Of a DNA stretch of 64,000 nucleotides, positions 52,386-61,911 are shown piece by piece. Each line of letters opens with the position of its first letter. The first letter of the stretch is position 1. The position numbers were made by a program, and so were the translations under genes. The notes under the pieces were generated by a model. It had not been told where the DNA came from. It worked only from the letters and a program-made list of their open reading frames with translations, and searched no databases. Source of the stretch: Falsiruegeria litorea R37 (GTDB lineage Bacteria; Pseudomonadota; Alphaproteobacteria; Rhodobacterales; Rhodobacteraceae); assembly GCF_900172225.1 (NCBI RefSeq), contig NZ_FWFO01000001.1:1488001-1552000 (forward strand), in the 5' to 3' direction.

Positions 52386-53165
52386 ATGTTTGAGACCATT
52401 GACCTTACGACCGACGCACGCGGCGTTGCGACTTTGACCCTGAACCGGGTGGACAAGCACAACGCGATGTCGGCGCAAATGCTGGCCGAATTGACGCAGG
52501 CGGCCGGACAGCTGGCGGAGGATGATGCCGTGCGGGTTGTTGTGCTGACGGGGGCGGGCAAGTCGTTCTGCGCGGGTGGCGATCTGGCCTGGATGCAGGC
52601 TCAGATGGCTGCGGATTCCCAAACCCGCTTTGTCGAGGCGCGCAAGCTGGCCGAGATGCTGCAGGCGCTGAACACCCTGCCGAAACCGCTGATCGGGGCC
52701 TTGCAGGGCAACGCCTTTGGCGGCGGCGTGGGTATGGCGTCGGTCTGTGACATCGCCATCGGGGTCGATACGCTCAAGATGGGGCTGACTGAAACCCGGC
52801 TGGGGATCATCCCGGCCACCATCGGGCCCTATGTCATCTCGCGCATGGGCGAGGCACGGGCACGGCGGGTGTTCATGTCGGCGCGCATCTTTGGGGCGGC
52901 CGAAGCGGTTGAGCTGGGACTGTTGGCCAAAATGGTTCCTGCCGAGGAACTGGCAGCGGCGGTCGAGGCCGAGGTGACGCCATACCTCAGCTGTGCGCCG
53001 GGGGCTGTGGCGGCGGCCAAGCAACTGACCCGGGAGCTGGGTCCGCGCATCGATGACGCCGTGATCGACACCACGATCCAGGCCCTTGTTGACCGTTGGG
53101 AAACCACCGAAGCGGTCGAGGGGATCGGAGCGTTTTTCGACAAACGAAAACCCAACTGGGTTTGA
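52386..53165 (+). CDS. Enoyl-CoA hydratase, probably methylglutaconyl-CoA hydratase
   Basis: 259 residues from the ATG at 52386 with GGAG upstream (a TTG at 52380 is in frame). It is a crotonase-fold enzyme: LNRVDKHNAMSAQMLAEL, oxyanion loop TGAGKSFCAGGDLAWM, LQGNAFGGGVGMASVCDIAI and the catalytic-Glu region TETRLGIIPATIGPYV. Given the operon it should hydrate 3-methylglutaconyl-CoA to HMG-CoA (liuC role). It closes the leucine cluster. Confidence 0.9.
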   Translation: MFETIDLTTDARGVATLTLNRVDKHNAMSAQMLAELTQAAGQLAEDDAVRVVVLTGAGKSFCAGGDLAWMQAQMAADSQTRFVEARKLAEMLQALNTLPKPLIGALQGNAFGGGVGMASVCDIAIGVDTLKMGLTETRLGIIPATIGPYVISRMGEARARRVFMSARIFGAAEAVELGLLAKMVPAEELAAAVEAEVTPYLSCAPGAVAAAKQLTRELGPRIDDAVIDTTIQALVDRWETTEAVEGIGAFFDKRKPNWV

Positions 53166-53446
53166 GGTAAAGGTGAATCTGGCCCTACTCTTTTGGAGTG
53201 GGTTGGGGGAATCACATAAAGTTTTGCAGCCGTGATCGGAACAAAGGTGCCATGCCAGCGGAGGCGGCAACAAAATTCGCTAAACCCTTCTGATCACGGC
53301 GATCTGTCGAAAGACTGCCGCTTTTCCTCTGTTCCATGCCGGAAAGGCCAAGTTGTACACGTTCCGGCGGTGAATCGAGGGGAAACACCCAAATGGCTCG
53401 TTTCCCCTTTGCGGCAATTCGACAGGGTTTCGCGCCCTGCCTTTGG
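53166..53446. other. Gap upstream of nuo with three inverted repeats
   Basis: No gene is seen. Perfect inverted repeats: GCCGTGATC (53229-53237) with GATCACGGC (53292-53300); GCCGGAA (53338-53344) with TTCCGGC (53362-53368); AGGGGAAAC (53378-53386) with GTTTCCCCT (53400-53408), the last followed by TT and resembling a terminator for the leucine operon. Confidence 0.5.
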
Positions 53447-53475
53447 TTGACGCTCTGGTGTGGCACGGGTAGAGA
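53447..53475 (+). promoter_or_regulatory. Predicted nuo operon promoter
   Basis: TTGACG (53447-53452), a 17-base spacer, and TAGAGA (53470-53475), 64 bases before the nuoA start. Confidence 0.5.
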
Positions 53476-53538
53476 ATGACCAGTCAACACGCCAATTGAC
53501 GGCGCGCCAACACGTGGTGCGCAGGAAAGGAGCCACTC

Positions 53539-53904
53539 GTGGAAGAGCTGTTGCGGGAGTACCTCCCGATTCTGGTGTTTCTGGCCGTCGCTGTCGGCCT
53601 TGGCATCGTTTTGATTTTGGCCGCCGTGATCCTGGCCGTGCGCAACCCGGACCCCGAAAAGGTAAGTGCCTACGAATGCGGTTTCAACGCCTTCGATGAC
53701 GCGCGCATGAAATTCGATGTCCGGTTTTACCTCGTCTCGATCCTTTTCATTATCTTTGATCTGGAAATCGCTTTCCTGTTCCCTTGGGCCGTCGGCTTCA
53801 AGGACATCAGTGACGTGGGTTTCTGGTCGATGATGGTGTTCCTGGGCGTTCTGACCATCGGCTTTGCCTATGAGTGGAAGAAGGGGGCCCTGGAATGGGA
53901 GTGA
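53539..53904 (+). CDS. nuoA: NADH-quinone oxidoreductase subunit A
   Basis: A 121-residue membrane subunit of complex I, from a GTG with AAAGGAG five bases upstream. There are three membrane helices, with the conserved cytoplasmic loop [19 protein letters not shown] (Cys involved in quinone-site conformational change) and [20 protein letters not shown]. It is the first gene of the nuo operon and overlaps nuoB. Confidence 0.96.
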   Translation: MEELLREYLPILVFLAVAVGLGIVLILAAVILAVRNPDPEKVSAYECGFNAFDDARMKFDVRFYLVSILFIIFDLEIAFLFPWAVGFKDISDVGFWSMMVFLGVLTIGFAYEWKKGALEWE

Positions 53905-54428
53905 TGACGGGTGCAAACACCGCAGGTGTCGACAAGGAAGTCGCCACCCAGGCCCTGAATGCCGAGCTGCAGGACAAAGGGTTCCTGCTGACCTCGACCG
54001 AGGATATCATCAACTGGGCCCGCACCGGCAGCTTGCACTGGATGACCTTTGGTCTGGCCTGCTGCGCGGTCGAGATGATGCACACCTCGATGCCGCGCTA
54101 TGACGCTGAGCGTTTCGGGATTGCCCCGCGTGCTTCTCCGCGCCAATCCGACGTCATGATCGTTGCCGGCACCCTGACCAACAAGATGGCTCCGGCGCTG
54201 CGCAAGGTTTATGATCAGATGCCCGAGCCGCGCTATGTGATCTCGATGGGGTCCTGTGCCAATGGGGGCGGGTACTATCACTACTCCTATTCGGTGGTGC
54301 GTGGCTGTGATCGCATCGTTCCGGTGGACATCTATGTTCCCGGCTGCCCACCAACGGCCGAGGCGTTGCTTTATGGCCTGATGCAGCTGCAACGCAAAAT
54401 CCGCCGCACGGGGACGATTGTACGATGA
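53895..54428 (+). CDS. nuoB: NADH-quinone oxidoreductase subunit B
   Basis: A 177-residue peripheral-arm subunit carrying cluster N2, the last iron-sulfur centre before quinone. Cluster ligands are in [10 protein letters not shown] (adjacent Cys pair), [10 protein letters not shown] and [13 protein letters not shown]. The start at 53895 lies inside nuoA; an alternative ATG at 53904 overlaps the nuoA stop and would give a protein three residues shorter. It overlaps nuoC by four bases. Confidence 0.96.
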   Translation: MGVMTGANTAGVDKEVATQALNAELQDKGFLLTSTEDIINWARTGSLHWMTFGLACCAVEMMHTSMPRYDAERFGIAPRASPRQSDVMIVAGTLTNKMAPALRKVYDQMPEPRYVISMGSCANGGGYYHYSYSVVRGCDRIVPVDIYVPGCPPTAEALLYGLMQLQRKIRRTGTIVR

Positions 54429-55030
54429 GTGAAGCCTTGAAAGAACTGGGCACGCATATCGAGCTCAAGCGCAGTGACTGTGTGCTGGCATGGGATGTAA
54501 CCCATGACGAGCTGAATGTGGACGTCACACCGTCGAACATCGTTGGGTTGATCGAATTTCTGAAATCCGATCCGACCTGCAAGTTCTCGACCCTGGTGGA
54601 CATCACCGGTGTGGACTACCCCGAACGCGGCAAGCGGTTCGACGTCGTCTATCACCTGCTGTCGATGTACCAGAACCAGCGCATCCGCCTGCGGGTGTCG
54701 ATCCGCGAGGATGACATGGTGCCCTCGATCATCGACGTGCACCCCTCGGCAAACTGGTTCGAGCGCGAAGTGTTCGACATGTTCGGCATCCTGTTCACTG
54801 GCCACCCGGACCTGCGTCGCATCCTGACCGACTATGGCTTTCGCGGCTATCCGCTGCGCAAGGACTTTCCGACCACTGGCTATACCGAGGTTCGCTATGA
54901 CGAGGCGCAAAAGCGCGTGGTCTATGAACCTGTCAGCCTGGTGCAGGAATACCGTCAGTTTGACTTCATGAGCCCTTGGGAAGGCGCTGAATACATTTTG
55001 CCGGGGGACGAAAAACAGGAGGCCAAGTGA
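54425..55030 (+). CDS. nuoC: NADH-quinone oxidoreductase subunit C
   Basis: A 201-residue 30-kDa subunit of the peripheral arm. The signature is [27 protein letters not shown] in two parts, [12 protein letters not shown] and [13 protein letters not shown], then GYPLRKDFP. It is separate from NuoD here, unlike the NuoCD fusion of E. coli. ATGA overlap with nuoB; its stop overlaps a small membrane gene. Confidence 0.96.
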   Translation: MSEALKELGTHIELKRSDCVLAWDVTHDELNVDVTPSNIVGLIEFLKSDPTCKFSTLVDITGVDYPERGKRFDVVYHLLSMYQNQRIRLRVSIREDDMVPSIIDVHPSANWFEREVFDMFGILFTGHPDLRRILTDYGFRGYPLRKDFPTTGYTEVRYDEAQKRVVYEPVSLVQEYRQFDFMSPWEGAEYILPGDEKQEAK

Positions 55031-55203
55031 TGGGGACCATCGTCTGGATCATCTTTGTCATTGCGACGGTCATACCAATGCTCAAGTTGCTGCCCCATTT
55101 CGGCATCAACAAATACTGGGCGGCGGCTTGCGTCATCCCCTTGGGGGTTTTGGTGCTGCTTTGGGTCATGGCGATGAAGTTGCAGGAGCTGGAGCGCAGA
55201 TGA
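55030..55203 (+). CDS. Small membrane protein within nuo operon
   Basis: 57 residues ([20 protein letters not shown] at the start), with two hydrophobic segments (about residues 3-22 and 31-49) and a charged C-terminus. The ATG overlaps the nuoC stop (TGATG) and its own stop overlaps the next start, so translation is tightly coupled. Not recognised beyond its position; it resembles the unnamed reading frames of Rhodobacter nuo loci. Confidence 0.7.
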   Translation: MGTIVWIIFVIATVIPMLKLLPHFGINKYWAAACVIPLGVLVLLWVMAMKLQELERR

Positions 55204-55346
55204 TGGCATTTCTTGGTGAACTGGCGGCGCTTGGTGTTCTGGGTGTCCTGCTGGCAGGTGCCGCAGCCAAGGCGGCCCAAGCAGAAAAGGCCCGTGTTCG
55301 GGTCAAGGCAAATGCCAAATCGCGCGGTTCGCGGCGGAGAGGGTAA
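55200..55346 (+). CDS. Tiny membrane protein with basic tail within nuo operon
   Basis: 48 residues: one hydrophobic helix (about residues 3-24, FLGELAALGVLGVLLAGAAA) and a very basic C-terminus (SRGSRRRG). The start overlaps the stop of the preceding small gene (ATGA). Coupled translation on both sides supports it as real. No family recognised. Confidence 0.6.
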   Translation: MMAFLGELAALGVLGVLLAGAAAKAAQAEKARVRVKANAKSRGSRRRG

Positions 55347-55350
55347 GAAT

Positions 55351-55737
55351 ATGGCGTTGGACATGACAACAGCCCTGGAACAGGTGAACGCGGCGGCAGA
55401 GGCCTACTGCGTCGCGCTGAACAAGGCGGACGGCGATGCGCTGGATGCGCTGTGTCATGACCGGTTCCTGATGACCTGGGTCAAGGACGATGGCACCCCA
55501 CGGTTCCTGAACAAGGAAAAGTTCGTGGGTGGTATCCACACATTGGATGCCGACAAGGATGCGCCCTCGTTCGAGGTGATCTCGGTCGACGTCGAAGGCC
55601 CGGACATGGCCCACGTCAAACTGTGGGTCGACATGCCGCCCCGGCGGTATCTGGATTACCTGGGCTTTTTCCGGGTCGAAGGCGAATGGCGCCTGATTAC
55701 AAAACTGTTCCGCGTGGCCGAAGGCCCCGAACTGTAA
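55351..55737 (+). CDS. NTF2/SnoaL-like small protein within nuo operon
   Basis: 128 residues with the cone-shaped NTF2-like pattern: an N-terminal helix pair ([20 protein letters not shown]), [10 protein letters not shown], then beta strands ending [21 protein letters not shown]. Relatives include lumazine-binding-like and DUF4440-type proteins. Its role beside complex I genes is unknown. It starts five bases after the preceding stop. Confidence 0.7.
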   Translation: MALDMTTALEQVNAAAEAYCVALNKADGDALDALCHDRFLMTWVKDDGTPRFLNKEKFVGGIHTLDADKDAPSFEVISVDVEGPDMAHVKLWVDMPPRRYLDYLGFFRVEGEWRLITKLFRVAEGPEL

Positions 55738-55775
55738 AGGAAACGCCGGGGTCAACCCGGACAGGAGAGACACGG

Positions 55776-56993
55776 ATGATGGACGGCAGCAAGGGCTTCG
55801 ACGACGCTCTGACGGGCGAGCAGAAGATCCGCAACTTCAACATCAACTTTGGTCCCCAGCACCCGGCGGCGCACGGCGTGCTGCGTCTGGTTCTGGAACT
55901 GGACGGCGAGATCGTGGAACGCTGCGACCCGCATATCGGCCTGCTGCACCGTGGCACCGAAAAGCTGATGGAAAGCCGCACTTACCTGCAGAACCTGCCG
56001 TATTTCGATCGTCTGGATTACGTGGCGCCGATGAATCAGGAACACGCCTGGTGTCTGGCCATCGAAAAGTTGACCGGGGTCGAGGTGCCGCGCCGTGCCT
56101 CGCTGATCCGGGTGCTCTATTCCGAGATCGGCCGCATCCTGAACCACCTGCTGAACGTGACCACTCAGGCGATGGACGTGGGCGCGCTGACCCCGCCGCT
56201 CTGGGGGTTCGAAGAGCGTGAAAAGCTGATGGTGTTCTATGAACGCGCCTGTGGTGCACGTTTGCACGCAGCCTATTTCCGCCCCGGTGGTGTGCATCAG
56301 GACCTGCCTGATGACTTGATCGATGATATCGAGGCCTGGAGCCACGAGTTCCCGGCTGTTATGGACGACATCGACGGCCTGCTGACTGAAAACCGCATCT
56401 TCAAACAGCGCAACGCCGATATCGGCGTCGTGACCGAGGAAGACATCCAGAAGTACGGCTTTTCGGGTGTGATGGTGCGCGGTTCGGGCCTGGCTTGGGA
56501 CTTGCGCCGCGCGCAGCCCTATGAATGCTACAACGAGTTCGAATTCCAGGTGCCCGTGGGCAAGAACGGCGACTGCTATGACCGTTACCTGGTGCGGATG
56601 GAAGAGATGCGCCAGTCGCTGCACATCATCCGCCAGGCCATCGCCAAGCTGCGCGATTGCCCGGGCGATGTTTTGGCGCGTGGCAAGATCACCCCGCCGA
56701 AACGCTCGGACATGAAAACCTCGATGGAAAGCCTGATCCATCACTTCAAGCTTTACACCGAAGGGTTCCACGTGCCTGCCGGTGAAGTTTATGCCGCTGT
56801 CGAGGCCCCCAAAGGTGAATTCGGCGTTTATCTGGTGGCTGATGGCACCAACAAGCCGTACCGCGCCAAGCTGCGTGCGCCGGGTTTCCTGCACCTGCAA
56901 GCGATGGATCACGTGGCAAAGGGACACCAGTTGGCCGACGTGGCTGCCATCATCGGCACCATGGATGTTGTGTTCGGGGAGATCGACCGATGA
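55776..56993 (+). CDS. nuoD: NADH-quinone oxidoreductase subunit D
   Basis: A 405-residue 49-kDa subunit forming the quinone pocket with NuoB. It starts at the ATG at 55776 after AGGAGAG; the in-frame upstream extension runs through the previous gene. Signatures: [20 protein letters not shown] (quinone-binding His), [33 protein letters not shown] and the late DVVFGEIDR. It overlaps the lipoprotein gene (ATGA). Confidence 0.97.
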   Translation: MMDGSKGFDDALTGEQKIRNFNINFGPQHPAAHGVLRLVLELDGEIVERCDPHIGLLHRGTEKLMESRTYLQNLPYFDRLDYVAPMNQEHAWCLAIEKLTGVEVPRRASLIRVLYSEIGRILNHLLNVTTQAMDVGALTPPLWGFEEREKLMVFYERACGARLHAAYFRPGGVHQDLPDDLIDDIEAWSHEFPAVMDDIDGLLTENRIFKQRNADIGVVTEEDIQKYGFSGVMVRGSGLAWDLRRAQPYECYNEFEFQVPVGKNGDCYDRYLVRMEEMRQSLHIIRQAIAKLRDCPGDVLARGKITPPKRSDMKTSMESLIHHFKLYTEGFHVPAGEVYAAVEAPKGEFGVYLVADGTNKPYRAKLRAPGFLHLQAMDHVAKGHQLADVAAIIGTMDVVFGEIDR

Positions 56994-57286
56994 TCCGGGG
57001 CACTTTGGCCTCCCTTGGTCTGGTTGCGGCCCTTGCGGGCTGTGAAACCACGACAGCGGGCGGGGGCACGATCACGCCTGAGATGCGCCAGGACTATCTG
57101 GCCGCGGTGGCATCCGTGGGCTGCGTTCTGCGCGACGAACGCCAATATGGCGCTGTCGATTTCCAGGCGGGCCTGACCCGCGAGCAAACGGTTGCAATCA
57201 CCTCGGGCTATGTCGCACGCGGCAAGGCCCAACGGGTCGATGATGGCAACTCTATCCGTATCACCACCGGACCTTGCGCGGCCTGA
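56990..57286 (+). CDS. Small putative lipoprotein within nuo operon
   Basis: 98 residues: a lipoprotein signal ending AALAGC (Cys18), a Thr/Gly linker, then a short domain ([34 protein letters not shown]) with two more Cys. It overlaps the nuoD stop. An export lipoprotein in the complex I operon is unexpected; function unknown. Confidence 0.65.
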   Translation: MIRGTLASLGLVAALAGCETTTAGGGTITPEMRQDYLAAVASVGCVLRDERQYGAVDFQAGLTREQTVAITSGYVARGKAQRVDDGNSIRITTGPCAA

Positions 57287-57313
57287 CGGGAACAAGAAGG
57301 ACTACGAAACACC

Positions 57314-58402
57314 ATGCTACGCCGTCTGCATCCCGAACAACCCGAAAGCTTTGCTTTCACCCCGGCCAACTTGGCCTGGGCCGAAGGGCAGATCACCAAA
57401 TACCCCGAAGGCCGCCAGGCCAGTGCGATCATTCCACTGCTGTGGCGCGCGCAAGAGCAGGAGGGCTGGCTGACCCGCCCCGCCATCGAAGCTGTCGCCG
57501 ACATGCTGGACATGGCCTATATCCGTGCGCTGGAAGTGGCCTCGTTCTACTTCATGTTTCAGCTGCAACCGGTTGGTTCTGTTGCGCATATCCAGATCTG
57601 CGGCACGACGTCCTGCATGATCTGCGGTGCCGAGGATCTGATCGCTGTTTGCCAGGAAAAGATCGCGACCAAACCGCATGTGGTCTCGGCCGATGGCAAG
57701 TTCAGCTGGGAAGAGGTGGAATGCCTGGGCTCGTGCACCAATGCGCCCATGGCCCAGATCGGCAAAGACTACTACGAAGATCTGACATCCGAAAAGTTCG
57801 GCCAACTGATCGACGAACTGGCGGCGGGCAAGGTGCCCACACCCGGCCCGCAGAACGGCCGCTATGGCGCCGAGCCGCTGAGCGGCTTGACCAGTCTGAC
57901 GGACTACGACAGCGGTCGCACGCAGTACAACGCCTCCGTGCAGCTGGCGGTAGATATTGGTGATACGGTCAAGCGCATCGAAGGCACCGAAGTGCCGCTG
58001 CTGACGCCGTGGCTCAAGGATGCCAAATCGCCGAAGGCTGAGAAACCCAAGGTCAAGCCTGCGCCCAAGAAGGCGGCAACGCCTGAGGTTGAACCAGAGG
58101 CGGGCGACAAGCCTGCAACTCTGGACGCGGCGCGTGATGGCAAGGCCGATGACCTGAAGATGATCAAGGGCGTTGGTCCCAAGCTGGAAGGGGTGCTGAA
58201 CGGCATCGGTATCTTCCACTACGACCAGATCGCTGCATGGACTGAGGCTGAAGTGGCTTGGGCGGACCAGAACCTGGTCGGCTTCAAGGGCCGTGTCAGC
58301 CGGGATGATTGGGTGGCGCAGGCCAAACTGCTCGCCACCGGAGAGGAAACAGAGTTCGCAAAGCGGGCCAAAGAAGACGGGACTTACGAAGAAGACACAT
58401 AA
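57314..58402 (+). CDS. nuoE: NADH-quinone oxidoreductase subunit E with C-terminal helix-hairpin-helix extension
   Basis: 362 residues, about twice the usual 160-220. Residues 1-180 are the 24-kDa thioredoxin-fold subunit with the [2Fe-2S] ligands in [10 protein letters not shown] and LGSCTNAPM, feeding electrons beside NuoF. A Lys/Pro/Ala-rich linker follows ([20 protein letters not shown]). Residues about 275-345 look like a helix-hairpin-helix domain of the predicted 5'-nuclease-like group ([20 protein letters not shown], then [15 protein letters not shown]). The tail is likely structural; similar long NuoE proteins occur in Rhodobacterales. Confidence 0.93.
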   Translation: MLRRLHPEQPESFAFTPANLAWAEGQITKYPEGRQASAIIPLLWRAQEQEGWLTRPAIEAVADMLDMAYIRALEVASFYFMFQLQPVGSVAHIQICGTTSCMICGAEDLIAVCQEKIATKPHVVSADGKFSWEEVECLGSCTNAPMAQIGKDYYEDLTSEKFGQLIDELAAGKVPTPGPQNGRYGAEPLSGLTSLTDYDSGRTQYNASVQLAVDIGDTVKRIEGTEVPLLTPWLKDAKSPKAEKPKVKPAPKKAATPEVEPEAGDKPATLDAARDGKADDLKMIKGVGPKLEGVLNGIGIFHYDQIAAWTEAEVAWADQNLVGFKGRVSRDDWVAQAKLLATGEETEFAKRAKEDGTYEEDT

Positions 58403-58423
58403 ACGGGAAGGGAGACCCACATC

Positions 58424-58888
58424 ATGACGAATGCGACAGACGAGGCAGGCTGCAAGGCACGCAGCTGGAGATTGTCCGCCTATGGCGGCGTAGTGTTGGC
58501 CGTATTGTTCATGCTTGTTGGGAACGCCGGGATCGTATCAGCAGCCATTGGGGGCGTTGTTGGATTTGTCGTGTTGGGTTTTGTGCTGACACGCTTTCTG
58601 TGCCCCGAGGGTCAGCAGGATACGGCCTCTGCAGCACCTGCTCCGGCACCGGAACCTGTGGCGGAACCAGTGGTAGAGGCGGCACCAGAACCTGCGCCCG
58701 CGCCAGAGGCAGCGCCGGAGCCGGAGGCGACACCCGAGCCGGAACCAGTGGCCGCGACCGAGGCCACCCCGGACCCGACCCCCGTTTCGGCCAGTTCGCT
58801 GGTCAAACCGTCAAAAGAGCTGCCCGGCCAGGTTGAATTGGCCAACCGCAAGGGTAGCTGGACATACAAAGGAAACGCCTCTGCTTAA
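58424..58888 (+). CDS. Membrane protein with Pro/Ala/Glu-rich tail within nuo operon
   Basis: 154 residues: an N-terminal cytosolic stretch, two adjacent membrane helices (about residues 21-58), then a 60-residue low-complexity Ala/Pro/Glu region (about 66-125), and a short conserved-looking end (LPGQVELANRKGSWTYKG). Not recognised. It has AAGGGAG upstream and lies 21 bases after nuoE. Confidence 0.6.
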   Translation: MTNATDEAGCKARSWRLSAYGGVVLAVLFMLVGNAGIVSAAIGGVVGFVVLGFVLTRFLCPEGQQDTASAAPAPAPEPVAEPVVEAAPEPAPAPEAAPEPEATPEPEPVAATEATPDPTPVSASSLVKPSKELPGQVELANRKGSWTYKGNASA

Positions 58889-58915
58889 TCCGCAGGGGTC
58901 AACGACACGAAGAAG

Positions 58916-59155
58916 ATGAACACGGAACAGGACAAAGCCATCGCCCAAAAGGGCCGCCACATCGGTCTGGTTATCGCCGGAACGATGGTGCTGTGGGTTG
59001 TCATGACGCTGTTCGTCGGTCCGGCCATTGGATTGGCCGGGCGCTATGCGCTGCTGTTCGATTTCGCCGCCTTGGCGGCGTTCGTCTATGCAGTGATCAA
59101 CATCATTCAACTCTGGCGTATGCGTCAGGCCAGTGAACAAGACAGGCAAAGGTAG
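58916..59155 (+). CDS. DUF5337-type small membrane protein
   Basis: 79 residues with two membrane helices (about 18-37 and 44-65) and charged ends ([32 protein letters not shown]). It matches my recollection of DUF5337, a small family found next to nuoF in Rhodobacterales. Possible complex I assembly or accessory role by position only. Confidence 0.7.
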   Translation: MNTEQDKAIAQKGRHIGLVIAGTMVLWVVMTLFVGPAIGLAGRYALLFDFAALAAFVYAVINIIQLWRMRQASEQDRQR

Positions 59156-59162
59156 GCACGCG

Positions 59163-60458
59163 ATGCTGAAGGATCAGGACCGGATCTTTACCAACCTCTA
59201 CGGGATGCACGACCGTACGCTCAAGGGCGCGCAGATGCGTGGCCATTGGGATGGCACAGCCGGAATCATCCAAAAGGGGCGCGACTGGATCGTGCAACAG
59301 ATGAAGGACTCGGGCCTGCGCGGACGCGGCGGCGCGGGCTTTCCTACGGGTTTGAAATGGTCCTTCATGCCCAAGGAAAGCGACGGTCGCCCGGCCTATC
59401 TGGTTGTGAACGCAGATGAATCCGAGCCCGGTACATGTAAAGACCGCGAGATCATGCGCCATGATCCGCACACCCTGATCGAAGGCTGCCTGATCGCATC
59501 CTTCGCCATGAACGCGCACGCCTGCTATATCTACATTCGCGGCGAATACATCCGCGAGCGCGAGGCGCTGCAGGCCGCGATTGATGAGGCGTACGACGCG
59601 GGCCTTCTGGGCAAGAACGCCGCTGGCTCGGGCTGGGACTTTGATCTGTTCCTGCACCACGGAGCGGGTGCTTATATCTGCGGCGAAGAAACAGCGCTGA
59701 TCGAAAGCCTTGAGGGCAAGAAGGGCATGCCCCGCATGAAACCGCCGTTCCCGGCGGGCGCGGGTCTGTACGGCTGCCCGACCACCGTGAACAACGTGGA
59801 ATCCATTGCCGTCGTGCCCACGATCCTGCGCCGTGGCGCGGATTGGTTCAGCTCCTTCGGGCGTCCTAACAATGCGGGCACAAAGCTCTTTGGCATCTCG
59901 GGTCACGTCAACAACCCATGTGTCGTTGAAGAGGCGATGTCGATTTCCTTCGAGGAACTGATCGACAAGCACTGCGGCGGCATTCGCGGCGGTTGGGACA
60001 ACCTCAAGGCCGTGATCCCCGGTGGCTCGTCCGTGCCTTGTGTCACTGGCGAGAATATGCGCGATGCGATCATGGATTTCGACGCGCTCAAGGAAAAGGG
60101 CTCGTCTCTGGGTACCGCCGCAGTCATCGTGATGGACAAGCAGACCGACATCATCAAGGCGATCTGGCGGCTGTCCAAGTTCTACAAACACGAAAGCTGT
60201 GGTCAGTGTACGCCTTGCCGCGAAGGCACCGGCTGGATGATGCGGGTGATGGATCGTCTGGTCAAAGGTGAGGCCGAGGTTGAAGAGATTGACATGCTGC
60301 TGAGCGTGACCAAACAGGTCGAAGGCCACACCATCTGTGCCCTTGGCGATGCAGCGGCCTGGCCGATCCAAGGGCTGATCAAGAACTTCCGTGAGGAGAT
60401 CGAGGACCGGATCAAGGCCAAGCGCACCGGACGCATGGGGGCGATGGCAGCCGAGTAA
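59163..60458 (+). CDS. nuoF: NADH-quinone oxidoreductase subunit F
   Basis: 431 residues from the ATG at 59163. It is the NADH-oxidising 51-kDa flavoprotein: NADH/FMN glycine loops [23 protein letters not shown]-site [18 protein letters not shown], and cluster N3 ligands in [15 protein letters not shown] with a later Cys in [13 protein letters not shown]. It acts with NuoE at the tip of the peripheral arm. Confidence 0.97.
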   Translation: MLKDQDRIFTNLYGMHDRTLKGAQMRGHWDGTAGIIQKGRDWIVQQMKDSGLRGRGGAGFPTGLKWSFMPKESDGRPAYLVVNADESEPGTCKDREIMRHDPHTLIEGCLIASFAMNAHACYIYIRGEYIREREALQAAIDEAYDAGLLGKNAAGSGWDFDLFLHHGAGAYICGEETALIESLEGKKGMPRMKPPFPAGAGLYGCPTTVNNVESIAVVPTILRRGADWFSSFGRPNNAGTKLFGISGHVNNPCVVEEAMSISFEELIDKHCGGIRGGWDNLKAVIPGGSSVPCVTGENMRDAIMDFDALKEKGSSLGTAAVIVMDKQTDIIKAIWRLSKFYKHESCGQCTPCREGTGWMMRVMDRLVKGEAEVEEIDMLLSVTKQVEGHTICALGDAAAWPIQGLIKNFREEIEDRIKAKRTGRMGAMAAE

Positions 60459-60469
60459 AGGAGGAGACG

Positions 60470-60886
60470 ATGGAAGGTTTTGCAGAATATTCCCACGCGA
60501 TTGCGTCGTTGGTGCTGTTCACGCTGGTCGTGCTGGCGCTCTCGCCGTTTTCGGCGCTTGCCAAGGCGGGCAAGGGGCTGGCACCAGGTGCCACGCCCGA
60601 GCAGGACTATGCGGACAAGGCCTATCGTCTGAACCGGGCATATCTGAATGGCACCGAAACCCTGCCTGCGTTTGTCACCGTGACCGTCGCGGCGATGCTG
60701 GCAGGGGCAAGCCCGTTCTGGGTCAACCTTTTGGCATCGGTTGTTTTGGTCTCGCGCCTGATGATGTTGGTGGTCCATCTGCGCGGAATTGGGCAGGCGA
60801 ATAATGGCCCGCGTTCGGTTTTCTACGTGTTGGGGTGGGCTTGCCTGGTGGCCCTTGGGATCATGGCATTGGTGGCAGTGTTTTGA
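60470..60886 (+). CDS. MAPEG family membrane protein
   Basis: 138 residues, four hydrophobic segments, with the MAPEG pattern RLNRAYLNGTETLPAFV and SRLMMLVVHLRGIGQANNGP. Family members include glutathione-dependent membrane enzymes; many bacterial ones are uncharacterised. AAAGGAGGAG precedes the ATG. Its stop overlaps the next start. Confidence 0.8.
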   Translation: MEGFAEYSHAIASLVLFTLVVLALSPFSALAKAGKGLAPGATPEQDYADKAYRLNRAYLNGTETLPAFVTVTVAAMLAGASPFWVNLLASVVLVSRLMMLVVHLRGIGQANNGPRSVFYVLGWACLVALGIMALVAVF

Positions 60887-61386
60887 AACAACCTGACGGA
60901 TATCACCTGGCCGAGCTGAACGTCGGCCGCCTTTTGGCACCGACGGATGATCCGCGTGTGGCCGAGTTCATGGCAAACCTGGACCGTGTGAACGGTCTGG
61001 GCAAACGCATGCCCGGTTTTGTCTGGATGATGGAAGGCTCGGGCGAGCCCGGTACCGGAAACACCGAAAACAGCATCGGCGACGACCCGCAATTTGTGGC
61101 CAACCTGACGGTTTGGAAGGATGCGCCGAGCCTGGAAAAATTCGTCTGGGGCACGATCCACAAGCAATTCTATGAGCGCCGCCAGGAATGGTTCGAGGTT
61201 CTGGGCGCTATGCATTTCGTCATGTGGTGGATGCCCGAGGGGCATGAGCCGACGTTGGACGAAGCGACAGAGCGGCTCGAGCACCTGCGCGCGCATGGTG
61301 CAACCGAGCATGCCTTTGACTGGTCCGCCTTGAGCGACGCCAACATGTGGAAAACCCACGGCTGCACCCATGTGGCGGCGGAGTAA
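60883..61386 (+). CDS. DUF3291 family protein
   Basis: 167 residues from a TTG at 60883 overlapping the previous stop (TTGA); an in-frame upstream ATG would sit deep inside the MAPEG gene. It shows the DUF3291 pattern: HLAELNVGRLLAPTDDPRVA, FVWMMEGSGEPGTGN, LTVWKDAPSLEKFVWGTIH and HFVMWWMPEGHEPTLDEA. It resembles antibiotic-monooxygenase-like ferredoxin folds; function unknown. Confidence 0.75.
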   Translation: MKQPDGYHLAELNVGRLLAPTDDPRVAEFMANLDRVNGLGKRMPGFVWMMEGSGEPGTGNTENSIGDDPQFVANLTVWKDAPSLEKFVWGTIHKQFYERRQEWFEVLGAMHFVMWWMPEGHEPTLDEATERLEHLRAHGATEHAFDWSALSDANMWKTHGCTHVAAE

Positions 61387-61392
61387 GAGCAG

Positions 61393-61455
61393 ATGAAGAA
61401 ACCAAAATTCAACAGCCAACCCAGTGACCTGGGCACAGCAACAGGAGGACATTGA
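61393..61455 (+). CDS. Possible 20-codon ORF within nuo operon
   Basis: ATG to TGA encoding MKKPKFNSQPSDLGTATGGH, with GTAAGAGC just upstream, filling the gap between the DUF3291 and lipoprotein genes; its stop overlaps the ribosome-site region of the next gene. It may be a leader peptide or chance. Confidence 0.3.
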   Translation: MKKPKFNSQPSDLGTATGGH

Positions 61456-61456
61456 C

Positions 61457-61813
61457 ATGAAGACCACCCGTCTTGCCCTGCTTGGGGTTCTGTGCGCAGC
61501 CGTTGCTGTTGCCGGGTGCAACCGCAAGAAAAACGCGGTCAACCTGATCACCTATGACGGCATCGAATTCCGCACCGATGCAAAACCCATCGACAAGAAG
61601 GTGACGTTGGCTGACTTCTATGTTCGCGTCGAAGGCGCTGCCATCTCGTTGGACTCGGCTCGCAAGGCTGGTCGCGACCGGGCGTATCGCTATTGCATCG
61701 AAAACTACGGCACTTCAAAAGTCGATTGGGTGGTTGGTCCGGATGCCGATCCGGCGCAGCTGCAACTGGTTGATGGTGCGCTGACCTTCCGCGGGACCTG
61801 TGGCCGCCCATGA
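61457..61813 (+). CDS. Putative lipoprotein within nuo operon
   Basis: 118 residues from the ATG at 61457 after AGGAGG. A lipoprotein signal ends AVAVAGC (Cys21), and a small domain follows (NLITYDGIEFRTDAKPIDKK, FYVRVEGAAISLDSARKAGR, RYCIENYG, GTCGRP) with two Cys that could pair. Not a recognised family. It is the second lipoprotein encoded among the nuo genes. Confidence 0.7.
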   Translation: MKTTRLALLGVLCAAVAVAGCNRKKNAVNLITYDGIEFRTDAKPIDKKVTLADFYVRVEGAAISLDSARKAGRDRAYRYCIENYGTSKVDWVVGPDADPAQLQLVDGALTFRGTCGRP

Positions 61814-61911
61814 TCCGCGCATTGGCATATCCTTGCTCATCAATGGGGCTGTTATTGAATAGCAACCCGGATGGGGGTCGTTTTGGATCATACAAAACGA
61901 AAGGGAATGCC

